A stretch of 18,195 nt of DNA from positions 1 to 18,195 of the forward strand of contig JAFQLN010000211.1 in NCBI GenBank assembly GCA_017414585.1. The letters are read 5' to 3'. How positions within the stretch are numbered: position 1 is the stretch's first letter; every line of letters starts with the position of its first letter. A program made the position numbers and the translations under genes. Below, in pieces: positions 6,584-13,189 of the stretch. The notes below the pieces were generated by a model. The model worked only from the letters and a program-made list of their open reading frames with translations. It was not told the origin of the DNA and searched no databases. This DNA comes from Clostridia bacterium. Lineage in GTDB: Bacteria; Bacillota_A; Clostridia; Oscillospirales; CAG-272.

Positions 6584-8417
6584 CCGGGATCACTTTTATA
6601 TTGACGGAAAACCGCTGCGCGTCATCGCCGGCGATATCCACTATTTCCGCATTCATCCGGAAGACTGGAAAGAGCGGCTGGCGCTTGCGCGTGATTTCGG
6701 ACTGAATACGGTACAGACTTACGTGCCGTGGAACGTCTGCGAACCGAAACCGGGCGAATACTGTTTCGACGGTATGCTCGATCTGGGTGCGTACCTGCGG
6801 CTGTGCGGCGAGATGGGAATGTATGTACTTCTGCGTCCGTCGCCCTATATCTGCTCCGAGTGGGATTTCGGCGGACTGCCCGCATGGCTTCTCCGTGACC
6901 GTAATATGACCCTGCGTTCCTCCGATCCTGCATTTCTCGCTGCCGTTCGTCGGTACTACAGCCGGCTGATTCCGGAATTTCTGCCGTATCTTGCGACAAA
7001 CGGCGGACCGGTGCTTGCGGTTGCGCTGGAGAATGAATACGGCAGTTACGGAAACGATCATGCCTATATGAACGCGCTTGCCGAAATGCTCCGGGAAGGA
7101 GGCGTGGATGTGCCGCTGTACACGACGGATGGAGAATGCGATTCCATGCTTACCTTCGGTAAATCGGATGCGGGCGCGTTTTTTGGCGTCAACTACCGTG
7201 CGGCTCCCGGAAACAGTGCTTCTGCAGAAAGAGCGGCACGGAAATACGGCGCGGAGCAGCCCTTTTTCATCGGAGAATTCTGGAGCGGACGCTCGATGCA
7301 CTGGGGCGAACCCTTCCGCCACCGTCCGCCGGAGGATACAGCTGAGGCTTACCGGGAAGCACTGGAACTCGGCGGTCATGTGTGTTTCTATATGTTTTCG
7401 GGCGGATCGAATTTCGGCTTTATGGGCGGCGCGAACATCGGCCATTCATACAGTCCGCGTCCCGATACGCCCGTACGATACATTCCTCACACGACTTCCT
7501 ACGATGTCGATGCCCTGATCGGAGAGAACGGAGAACCGACGCGGAAATATTTCCTCTGCCGGGATGTGCTCGATGAATACCTCGGCAGGGAAAAAAGACC
7601 GCATACGCTCTGCCGCAGAAAAACGCAGAGCATCCGTGTGCAGCTCAGCTGTGCAGCCGGACTTTTTGACAATCTCGATGCACTCACCGGAGAAAAACTG
7701 TACTCTGCCGCGCCGAAACCGATGGAAGACTGCGGACAGTCCTACGGGCTGATCCTCTATACCACCGGAATTGACGCATACGGACAATCCCCGTACTCGC
7801 TGCAGCCATACAAATACAAAGACCGCGTCAGTCTCTATGCAGAAGGACTGTGGTTTGCCTCATATCTGCGCGACAGAGATTGTGTGAAGAGAGCGGAAGG
7901 GGAAGCTGCGGCTCGGGTGCAGGCAGTGTTTGCGCCGGATGAACACAAAAAAAGGATTGATATTCTGGCAGAGAATATCGGACGAATCAACTACGGCAGA
8001 CAATTGCCGGATGAGCGCAAGGGGCTGGAGGACTGTATTTTGTGCGGCGGAGCCAAGGTTTTCGGATACGAAACGCGCACGCTTCCGCTCGGCGATCTGT
8101 CCGGTCTTGTCTGGAAGGAAAACACGAGTGCTGAACATATGCCGTACTTTTACAAAGGAACATTCGATGCGCTCGCCGGTGCGGATACATTTATCACCTT
8201 CGCTTCGTTCGGACACGGCTATATCTGGGTGAACGGCTTCAATGTGGGACGGTATGACAGTGCCGGTCCGCAGATGACGCTGTATCTGCCGGGACATTTT
8301 CTTCGTGAAAAAGACAACGAAATCATCGTACTCGATATAGATTCGGTCGGCAGACACGAAGAAATTCTCCTGCTTGATCATGAAATTCTCGAAGGAGATG
8401 CCGAAGAACTGCGGTAA
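6564..8417 (+). CDS. Glycoside hydrolase family 35 beta-galactosidase
   Basis: This 617-residue GH35 enzyme releases terminal beta-linked galactose. Typical features are IAGDIHYFRIHPEDWKERL (21-39), TYVPWNVCEP (52-61), LLRPSPYICSEWDFGGLPAWL (89-109), the acid/base Glu158 in ALENEYG, and the nucleophile Glu238 in FIGEFWSG followed by HWG. The C-terminal part (about 350-617) holds beta-sandwich, jelly-roll-like regions including YIWVNGFNVGRY and YLPGHFL. No signal peptide is present, so it acts inside the cell on imported galactosides. The ORF is open further upstream, but the ATG at 6564 has GGGGGAG a few nt before it and begins the family's conserved start. It overlaps the exonuclease gene by 20 nt. 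The exact glycosidic linkage cannot be read. Confidence 0.94.
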   Translation: MKKFSFDRDHFYIDGKPLRVIAGDIHYFRIHPEDWKERLALARDFGLNTVQTYVPWNVCEPKPGEYCFDGMLDLGAYLRLCGEMGMYVLLRPSPYICSEWDFGGLPAWLLRDRNMTLRSSDPAFLAAVRRYYSRLIPEFLPYLATNGGPVLAVALENEYGSYGNDHAYMNALAEMLREGGVDVPLYTTDGECDSMLTFGKSDAGAFFGVNYRAAPGNSASAERAARKYGAEQPFFIGEFWSGRSMHWGEPFRHRPPEDTAEAYREALELGGHVCFYMFSGGSNFGFMGGANIGHSYSPRPDTPVRYIPHTTSYDVDALIGENGEPTRKYFLCRDVLDEYLGREKRPHTLCRRKTQSIRVQLSCAAGLFDNLDALTGEKLYSAAPKPMEDCGQSYGLILYTTGIDAYGQSPYSLQPYKYKDRVSLYAEGLWFASYLRDRDCVKRAEGEAAARVQAVFAPDEHKKRIDILAENIGRINYGRQLPDERKGLEDCILCGGAKVFGYETRTLPLGDLSGLVWKENTSAEHMPYFYKGTFDALAGADTFITFASFGHGYIWVNGFNVGRYDSAGPQMTLYLPGHFLREKDNEIIVLDIDSVGRHEEILLLDHEILEGDAEELR

Positions 8418-8427
8418 AAACAAAAAG

Positions 8428-8461
8428 ACCCTGATCTGTCTTGCGGCAAATCAGGGTTTTT
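8428..8461. terminator. Bidirectional terminator shared by the GH35 gene and tRNA-Arg
   Basis: ACCCTGAT (8428-8435) pairs with ATCAGGGT (8450-8457) around a 14-nt loop. T follows on the plus strand, and on the minus strand the stem is followed by CTTTTTGTTTTT, ending both converging transcripts. Confidence 0.88.
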
Positions 8462-8466
8462 CGATC

Positions 8467-8541
8467 CCCGCCCTGAGGGATTTGAACCCACGACCATCGG
8501 AATCGGAATCCGGTACTCTATCCGGGCTGAGCTAAGGGCGG
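8467..8541 (-). tRNA. tRNA-Arg (anticodon CCG)
   Basis: The 75-nt cloverleaf starts with acceptor CCGCCCT (8541-8535), which pairs perfectly with AGGGCGG (8474-8468). T8-A9 is followed by D-stem GCTC/GAGT, with GGA in the D-loop supplying G18, G19 and A20 (A20 is an arginine identity base). The anticodon loop is TTCCGAT, so the anticodon is CCG and the codon read is CGG. The T-loop TTCAAAT is canonical, and G73 is the discriminator. Two stem positions do not pair: C27-A43 in the anticodon stem and T50-T64 in the T-stem. CCA is not encoded, so it must be added after transcription. Confidence 0.9.
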
Positions 8542-8565
8542 ATTTACTCCATCGGAACAGTTGAT

Positions 8566-8594
8566 ATTATAGCACAGTTTCACCATAAAGTAAA
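8566..8594 (-). promoter_or_regulatory. Promoter of tRNA-Arg
   Basis: TTTACT (8594-8589) and a perfect TATAAT (8571-8566) are 17 nt apart on the minus strand, about 25 nt before the mature tRNA 5' end. Confidence 0.8.
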
Positions 8595-8770
8595 GCCTTT
8601 TTATGAAAAAAGTTCCGACAAATCCATATTTCCCTCTGCACAGCGACCGTACGGAGTATTCCCCGGCGGGGTATATAAAATCTCATATAATCCGGTGGAA
8701 AATTGCCCCTGTTCTGCGTTTTCCAACAAATTACACAGGCAATTCGGGAAAAGAAGCGTGTTTTTTTCTG
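8595..8770. other. Intergenic stretch without a recognised gene
   Basis: The space between the tRNA promoter and the fhs promoter holds two short opposing open frames of 63 and 68 codons. Neither has family-like sequence, and the minus frame lacks a good ribosome-binding site. A small GC palindrome (CCCCGGCGGGG, 8661-8671) is followed by an AT-rich patch with a TATAAT-like word at 8686 that lacks a -35. I see no folate riboswitch pattern. Confidence 0.4.
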
Positions 8771-8775
8771 TATAC

Positions 8776-8804
8776 ATCATACAATAGTATTTGAAATGTA
8801 TGAT
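8776..8804. repeat. Perfect inverted repeat enclosing the fhs -35 box (candidate operator)
   Basis: ATCATACA (8776-8783) and TGTATGAT (8797-8804) are perfect complements separated by 13 nt. The fhs -35 hexamer (8791-8796) lies in that spacer. The position suits a dimeric repressor or activator site. The regulator is unknown. Confidence 0.5.
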
Positions 8805-8819
8805 CAATTGTGATATAAT
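8791..8819 (+). promoter_or_regulatory. Strong sigma-A-type promoter of fhs
   Basis: TTGAAA (8791-8796) and perfect TATAAT (8814-8819) have 17-nt spacing, with a TGA extension before the -10. This fits a highly expressed gene. The leader is about 37 nt. Confidence 0.88.
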
Positions 8820-8863
8820 AGAAGCAGATTCAGAAAATTCCGAAAACGAAAATGAGGTAAAAA

Positions 8864-10537
8864 ATGCTTACAGACATCCAGATTGCACAGCAGGCAGCGC
8901 TCAAACCCATTACCGAAATTGCACAGAAACTCGATATCCTTCCCGATGAACTCGAACAGTACGGCAAAGTTAAGGCGAAGATCACCGATGACTGCCAGAA
9001 GAGACTGGCGAATAAGCCCGACGGCAAGCTCATCCTCGTTACTGCGATCAATCCGACTCCCGCAGGGGAAGGCAAGACCACTACTACTGTAGGTCTCGGC
9101 ATGGCGATGGAAAAGATCGGCAAGAACGCCGTAATCGCACTCCGTGAACCCTCCCTCGGTCCGGTATTCGGCATCAAGGGCGGTGCGGCAGGCGGCGGAT
9201 ATGCACAGGTTCTTCCCATGGAAGACATCAACCTCCACTTCACAGGCGACTTCCACGCAATTACCGCAGCCAATAACCTTCTCTGCGCGATGATCGACAA
9301 CCACATCCAGCAGGGCAACGAACTCGATATCGACACCCGCCGCATTCTCTTCGGTCGTGTTACCGACACCAACGACCGCGCACTGCGCAATGTTGTCGTC
9401 GGTATGGGCGGCAGAATGGAAGGCGTTCCGCGTGAAGACCACTTCATGATTACCGTAGCTTCCGAAGTTATGGCAATTCTCTGCCTCGCTGCGGATATCA
9501 ATGACCTCAAGAAGAGACTCGGCAATATCCTCGTTGCATACAACCGTGCAGGCGGTCCCGTTTATGCGCGTGACCTCAAGGCTGCAGGTGCGATGACCGC
9601 TCTTCTCAAGGATGCCATCAAGCCGAACCTGGTTCAGACTGTTGAAAATACTCCCGCTATTATCCACGGCGGTCCTTTCGCAAATATCGCACACGGCTGC
9701 AACTCCGTCCGTGCAACCAAGCTCGCGCTCAAACTCGCTGACTACACCATCACGGAAGCCGGCTTCGGTGCTGACCTCGGTGCTGAAAAGTTCCTCGACA
9801 TCAAGTGCCGCTTCGCAGGACTCAAGCCTTCCGCAATCGTTCTCGTTGCTACCATCCGTGCACTCAAGTACAACGGCGGCGTTGCAAAGACCGACCTGCA
9901 GACCGAAAACGTTGACGCTCTCGTCAAGGGCAGCGTAAACCTTGAAAAGCACATCGAAAACCTCCAGCAGTACGGTGTTCCCGTTGTTGTTGCGATCAAC
10001 CGCTTCGGAAGTGATACCGATGCTGAACTTGAAGCACTCCGCAATATCTGCGAAAAGAACGGCGCTGATTTCGCTCTGTCCGAAGTATTTGCCAAGGGCG
10101 GCGAAGGCGGCATCGAACTGGCTGAAAAGGTTGTTGCAGCATGCGAAAAGCCCTCCGATTTCCATGTTCTCTATCCGGATGAAATGCCGATCAAGGAAAA
10201 GATCGAAACCATCGCAAAGAAAATCTACGGCGCGGACGGCGTGAACTTTGAACCGAACGCTCTCAAGTCCCTCGCAGCAATCGAAGCACTGGACGAAAGC
10301 TACAAGCTCTGCCCGGTCTGCATGGCAAAGACGCAGTACTCTCTCTCCGATGACCAGACCAAGCTCGGCAGACCCGAAGGCTTCCGCATCACCGTTCGTG
10401 ATATCAAGCTCTCCGCAGGCGCAGGCTTCGTTGTCGTTCTCACCGGTGCGATCATGACCATGCCGGGACTTCCCAAGGCTCCCGCTGCCAATGTCATCGA
10501 CGTGGACGATGAAGGCAAGATCGTTGGATTGTTCTAA
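8864..10537 (+). CDS. fhs: Formate--tetrahydrofolate ligase
   Basis: Fhs joins formate to tetrahydrofolate at the cost of ATP, giving 10-formyl-THF for purine and formyl-Met synthesis or for the methyl branch of acetogenesis. The 557 residues equal the usual family length. The ATP loop reads [11 protein letters not shown] (65-75), and [19 protein letters not shown] with HFTGDFHAI follows as in all Fhs proteins. The C terminus has [24 protein letters not shown] lies 6 nt before the ATG at 8864. Codon use differs from the neighbours: CTC rather than CTG for Leu, AAG rather than AAA for Lys, and many C-ending codons. That bias is typical of very highly expressed genes rather than of foreign DNA. 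The gene is a single-cistron unit with its own promoter. Confidence 0.98.
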   Translation: MLTDIQIAQQAALKPITEIAQKLDILPDELEQYGKVKAKITDDCQKRLANKPDGKLILVTAINPTPAGEGKTTTTVGLGMAMEKIGKNAVIALREPSLGPVFGIKGGAAGGGYAQVLPMEDINLHFTGDFHAITAANNLLCAMIDNHIQQGNELDIDTRRILFGRVTDTNDRALRNVVVGMGGRMEGVPREDHFMITVASEVMAILCLAADINDLKKRLGNILVAYNRAGGPVYARDLKAAGAMTALLKDAIKPNLVQTVENTPAIIHGGPFANIAHGCNSVRATKLALKLADYTITEAGFGADLGAEKFLDIKCRFAGLKPSAIVLVATIRALKYNGGVAKTDLQTENVDALVKGSVNLEKHIENLQQYGVPVVVAINRFGSDTDAELEALRNICEKNGADFALSEVFAKGGEGGIELAEKVVAACEKPSDFHVLYPDEMPIKEKIETIAKKIYGADGVNFEPNALKSLAAIEALDESYKLCPVCMAKTQYSLSDDQTKLGRPEGFRITVRDIKLSAGAGFVVVLTGAIMTMPGLPKAPAANVIDVDDEGKIVGLF

Positions 10538-10551
10538 AAAATAATCCGTTT

Positions 10552-10582
10552 GTTCCGGGAGGGAAGTATTTCCGCACGGAAC
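10552..10582 (+). repeat. Nested hairpin downstream of fhs
   Basis: GTTCCG (10552-10557) pairs with CGGAAC (10577-10582), and inside it GGAA (10562-10565) pairs with TTCC (10570-10573). No T-run follows, so it is not a classic terminator. It may be a 3' stabilising hairpin for fhs mRNA or one partner in alternative folding with the repeat at 10605-10640. Confidence 0.45.
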
Positions 10583-10604
10583 AGCGAAAAACAGCATAGA
10601 AATG

Positions 10605-10640
10605 AAATGTACGGAATGGTCTTGACTGTTCCGTACATTT
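10605..10640. repeat. 12-bp perfect inverted repeat enclosing the tsaE -35 box
   Basis: AAATGTACGGAA (10605-10616) and TTCCGTACATTT (10629-10640) are perfect complements separated by 12 nt that contain TTGACT, the -35 of the tsaE promoter. It could be an operator. Alternatively it could be the fhs terminator, but the downstream T-run is poor (GTATTAT). Confidence 0.6.
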
Positions 10641-10650
10641 GTATTATAAT
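10622..10650 (+). promoter_or_regulatory. Sigma-A-type promoter of tsaE-tsaB-rpiB
   Basis: TTGACT (10622-10627) and TATAAT (10645-10650) are 17 nt apart. The -35 lies in the loop and the spacer covers the right arm of the inverted repeat at 10605-10640. Confidence 0.83.
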
Positions 10651-10684
10651 AAGGAAGATATTAAAGAATCAGGAAAGCAGTTTT

Positions 10685-11125
10685 ATGGAATTTATCACGC
10701 ATAGCACGGCAGAAACCGAGGCACTGGGTGTTCGTCTGGCACAGGCGGTTCTGGCTTCGGGAAGGACATTTTTTATTGCCATGTACGGCGATCTCGGAGC
10801 GGGAAAAACGGTTTTTGTCCGTGGTTTATCGTCGGTTTTATCACCGGGAAGCCGGGTAAAGAGTCCGACTTACACCATTGTCAATGAATACCGCAAGGGA
10901 AAAGTTCCGCTGTTTCACTTTGACCTGTACCGCATTGCGGATACATCGGAGCTGGACGGATTCGGATTTGACGAATATGTAGCAAACGGCAACTGTATCG
11001 CAGAGTGGAGTGAAAATCTCGGCGATCTTCTTCCGGCAGATGCGGTCACGGTCCGGATAGAAAAACTCGGTGAGAATGCACGGCGCGTGACGATTGACGG
11101 TGTGGAACTCGGAGGAGCAGCATGA
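10685..11125 (+). CDS. tsaE: tRNA t6A biosynthesis ATPase TsaE
   Basis: TsaE is the P-loop ATPase that works with TsaB and TsaD to put threonylcarbamoyl on A37 of ANN-decoding tRNAs. The 146 residues carry the Walker A YGDLGAGKT (34-42), VRGLSSVL, and the family block SPTYTIVNEY followed by FHFDLYRI. The frame is open upstream to 10550, but that region holds the promoter. The ATG at 10685 has AGGAAAG upstream and starts the conserved fold. The stop codon overlaps the tsaB start (ATGA), showing translational coupling. Size fits the usual 140-160 residues. Confidence 0.95.
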   Translation: MEFITHSTAETEALGVRLAQAVLASGRTFFIAMYGDLGAGKTVFVRGLSSVLSPGSRVKSPTYTIVNEYRKGKVPLFHFDLYRIADTSELDGFGFDEYVANGNCIAEWSENLGDLLPADAVTVRIEKLGENARRVTIDGVELGGAA

Positions 11126-11871
11126 AAATTTTAGCGATGGACACAACAGCCAAAACAGCCGGTCTGGCACTTGCTGAGGTGAACGCGGACGGAAGCGTAA
11201 CATTGCTGTCCGAATATTCCCTGAAGACGGGCAGTCACAGCACAACACTTCTGCCGATGATCGAGTCGATGCTTTCCCTGCATCAGCTGACAGCGGCGGA
11301 TATCGGGCTTTACGCGGTTTCGACCGGTCCCGGATCGTTTACAGGCGTGCGGATCGGTGTGGCAACCGTAAAGGGACTTGCATTTCTGCACAACACTCCG
11401 TGCATCGGCGTATCTGCACTGGAAGCGATGGCAATGGGATTCGAGCGTCTTCCGGGGCTGATTTTCCCGGCAATGGACGCGCGGAGGAATACGGTCTACG
11501 GAGCGGCATTTATATCGGACGGGGAAGGGAATGTCACCCGCCTGACGGACGATGAACAGATCGAATGGACGGATTTTGCCGACAAAGCACGTGCCATTGC
11601 AGAGAATTATCCCGATCTGCCGTTTTACGGCTGCGGCGACGGATATGATATCAGACGGGAAGAGGTGCTTGACACATCCGCCGTTCCCGCGCATCTTGCC
11701 TATACAACCGGATTCGGTACGGCATTGGCTGGCTGGCGTATTTTTGCAGCCGCAGAAGACAAATCCGTATTCACCGAAGCTGCTCTGGCACCGGTTTACC
11801 TGAAAAAAGCGCAGGCAGAACGGGAGCGGGAAGAAATGCTCACACGGAATGCAGCGGAAAGAGGGGAGTAA
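11122..11871 (+). CDS. tsaB: tRNA t6A biosynthesis protein TsaB
   Basis: TsaB is the non-catalytic ASKHA-fold partner of TsaD in t6A synthesis. The 249 residues start MKILAMDTTAKTAGLAL, with the degenerate phosphate loop of the family. GSHSTTLLPMIESML follows and then the hallmark VSTGPGSFTGVRIGVATVKGLA. The C-terminal third is variable and ends in a charged tail (QAEREREEM). It overlaps tsaE by 4 nt, and its own end supplies the GAGGGGAG ribosome site for rpiB. tsaD and rimI, often next in this operon, are not here and must lie elsewhere in the genome. Confidence 0.95.
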   Translation: MKILAMDTTAKTAGLALAEVNADGSVTLLSEYSLKTGSHSTTLLPMIESMLSLHQLTAADIGLYAVSTGPGSFTGVRIGVATVKGLAFLHNTPCIGVSALEAMAMGFERLPGLIFPAMDARRNTVYGAAFISDGEGNVTRLTDDEQIEWTDFADKARAIAENYPDLPFYGCGDGYDIRREEVLDTSAVPAHLAYTTGFGTALAGWRIFAAAEDKSVFTEAALAPVYLKKAQAEREREEMLTRNAAERGE

Positions 11872-11874
11872 AAA

Positions 11875-12324
11875 ATGGAAAACAAAAAGATTGTTCTGGC
11901 GTCCGACCATGCAGGCTTCGGACTGAAAACAGCACTGTGCACCATGCTCAAAGAAGACGGATATGAAGTCATCGACTGCGGAACGGATTCTGCGGCGAGC
12001 TGTGACTATCCCGTTTACGCAAAAAAGCTCTGTGAAGTCATTCTTGGCGGGGAAGCGCCGCTCGGTATCCTCTGCTGCGGCACGGGCATCGGCATGAGCA
12101 TGGCGGCAAACAAGATCGACGGCATCCGTGCAGCCTGCTGTTCCGATGTGTTTTCCGCGAAGTTCACCCGTCTGCACAACGACGCGAATGTACTCTGTCT
12201 GGGAGCGCGCGTGGTTGGCGAAGGTCTTGCATGGGAACTGGCGAAAATCTTTATTGAAACCGGCTTTGAGGGCGGCAAGCATCAGCGGCGCGTGGATATG
12301 ATCACCGAATTGGAACGCGGTTGA
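11875..12324 (+). CDS. rpiB: Ribose-5-phosphate isomerase B (RpiB/LacAB family)
   Basis: RpiB interconverts ribose 5-phosphate and ribulose 5-phosphate in the pentose phosphate pathway; close relatives act on allose or galactose phosphates. The 149 residues show LASDHAGF (D11, H12), GILCCGTGIGMS with the catalytic Cys68, KIDGIRAA, and HNDANVLCLGARVVG (H101, N102). All of these are active-site elements. GAGGGGAG at the tsaB end places it in the tsaE-tsaB unit, 3 nt downstream. The GTGIGMS and HNDANVL blocks are closer to RpiB than to LacA/LacB, but substrate is inferred. Confidence 0.93.
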   Translation: MENKKIVLASDHAGFGLKTALCTMLKEDGYEVIDCGTDSAASCDYPVYAKKLCEVILGGEAPLGILCCGTGIGMSMAANKIDGIRAACCSDVFSAKFTRLHNDANVLCLGARVVGEGLAWELAKIFIETGFEGGKHQRRVDMITELERG

Positions 12325-12370
12325 TACGGCGAAAAATTTTTGTTTTACAGAAAAAGTTTACAAAAAATCC

Positions 12371-12399
12371 GTGCAATTCTTCTGAAGATGTGGTAAAAT
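12371..12399 (+). promoter_or_regulatory. Probable promoter of the cytidylate-kinase-like gene
   Basis: TAAAAT (12394-12399) has a TGG extension, with GTGCAA (12371-12376) 17 nt upstream as a weak -35. The extended -10 would compensate. Confidence 0.5.
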
Positions 12400-12434
12400 A
12401 AAACCATAGATTATGAACCAACGGAGGTAGAATC

Positions 12435-13064
12435 ATGAAAAACTACATTGTGACCATTGCACGGCAGTACGGAAGCGGCGGACGGGAAGTCGGACAGAAA
12501 CTGGCACAGCTTACCGGCTACAAGTTTTATGACAAAGATCTGATCACACTGGCAGCGCAGAAAAGCGGTCTCAGTACGGACGCACTGCATACCGTTGACG
12601 AAAAAGCTGCCAACAGCCTCCTGTATACACTTGCACTCGGTTCGTCCATATACAACCATGGTGTCGAGCACGTGAATATGCCGATCAACGACAAGCTGTT
12701 TGTAGTCCAGTCCGAAATCATCAAGGAGCTGGCGGCAGAAGGAGAAGGCGCGATTATCGTCGGACGCTGTGCGGACTATGTTCTGGCAGGACGCGAAAAT
12801 CTGGTGCGGGTCTTCATCAGCGCGGAATTTGACGTGCGTGTACAGACTGTAATGGAACGCCATGCGCTGAATCAGTCGCAGGCTAAGGATCTGATCATCA
12901 AGACGGATAAACGCCGTGCGAATTACTACAGTTATTACACAGGAGAGAAGTGGGGCAAGGCGGATAAGTATGACCTTGTCATTTCCACGGACAGAATCGG
13001 TGGAGAAGGTGCCGCAAAGATGATCGCGGACTATATCGCCATGCTTGAACAGAACCAAAAATAA
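12435..13064 (+). CDS. Cytidylate kinase-like family protein
   Basis: The 209-residue protein begins YIVTIARQYGSGGREVGQKLA, a P-loop (RQYGSGGREVG, residues 10-20) typical of the cytidylate-kinase-like family that is distinct from housekeeping Cmk. FYDKDLI follows, then EGAIIVGRCADYVLAGRENLVRVFISA and a C-terminal YDLVISTDRIG. These are nucleotide-kinase-fold elements; the phosphate acceptor is not established for this family. The region around residues 145-175 (KRRANYYSYYTGEKWG) would be the lid. CGGAGG lies just upstream of the ATG at 12435. The gene is a single unit between its own promoter and a strong terminator, directly before the spoIIIA operon. Confidence 0.87.
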   Translation: MKNYIVTIARQYGSGGREVGQKLAQLTGYKFYDKDLITLAAQKSGLSTDALHTVDEKAANSLLYTLALGSSIYNHGVEHVNMPINDKLFVVQSEIIKELAAEGEGAIIVGRCADYVLAGRENLVRVFISAEFDVRVQTVMERHALNQSQAKDLIIKTDKRRANYYSYYTGEKWGKADKYDLVISTDRIGGEGAAKMIADYIAMLEQNQK

Positions 13065-13087
13065 TCTGAACAGAATCGGAAAGAAAT

Positions 13088-13127
13088 TCCGTCGGGTCTG
13101 CAGCCGCGCAGTTCCGGCGGATTTTTT
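13088..13127 (+). terminator. Strong rho-independent terminator
   Basis: TCCGTCGG (13088-13095) pairs with CCGGCGGA (13114-13121), with an inner CTGC/GCAG helix. TTTTTT follows at 13122-13127. It separates the kinase-like gene from the spoIIIA operon. Confidence 0.92.
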
Positions 13128-13137
13128 ATTTGTGCAG

Positions 13138-13166
13138 GCATAATTACACGGGGAGCCGCATATTCT
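13138..13166 (+). promoter_or_regulatory. Candidate sigma-E promoter of the spoIIIA operon
   Basis: GCATAATT (13138-13145) fits the sigma-E -35 pattern GHATANNT. CATATTCT (13159-13166) partly fits the -10 pattern CATACANT, with 13 nt between (14 is usual). It is the only such pair between the terminator at 13127 and spoIIIAA, where a mother-cell promoter is expected. No good sigma-A promoter is present there. Confidence 0.45.
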
Positions 13167-13189
13167 GTATCAGATACGGAGGGATGTAC

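Noticed and set aside
8601..8807. Small overlapping frames (63 and 68 codons) in the tRNA-fhs gap
   Set aside because: There is no convincing ribosome site for either, no family-like sequence, and the minus frame overlaps the fhs promoter.
8820..8863. Possible folate (THF) riboswitch in front of fhs
   Set aside because: The transcribed leader is only about 40 nt and lacks the paired regions of known THF riboswitches.
8804..10597. 597-codon open frame on the minus strand opposite fhs
   Set aside because: It is the antisense shadow of a strongly codon-biased real gene; C-ending codons suppress antisense stops. It has no family-like sequence, and fhs is unmistakable.
11131..12282. 383-codon minus-strand frame opposite tsaB and rpiB
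   Set aside because: Both plus-strand genes are clear families; the antisense translation is Cys/His/Arg-rich without motifs.
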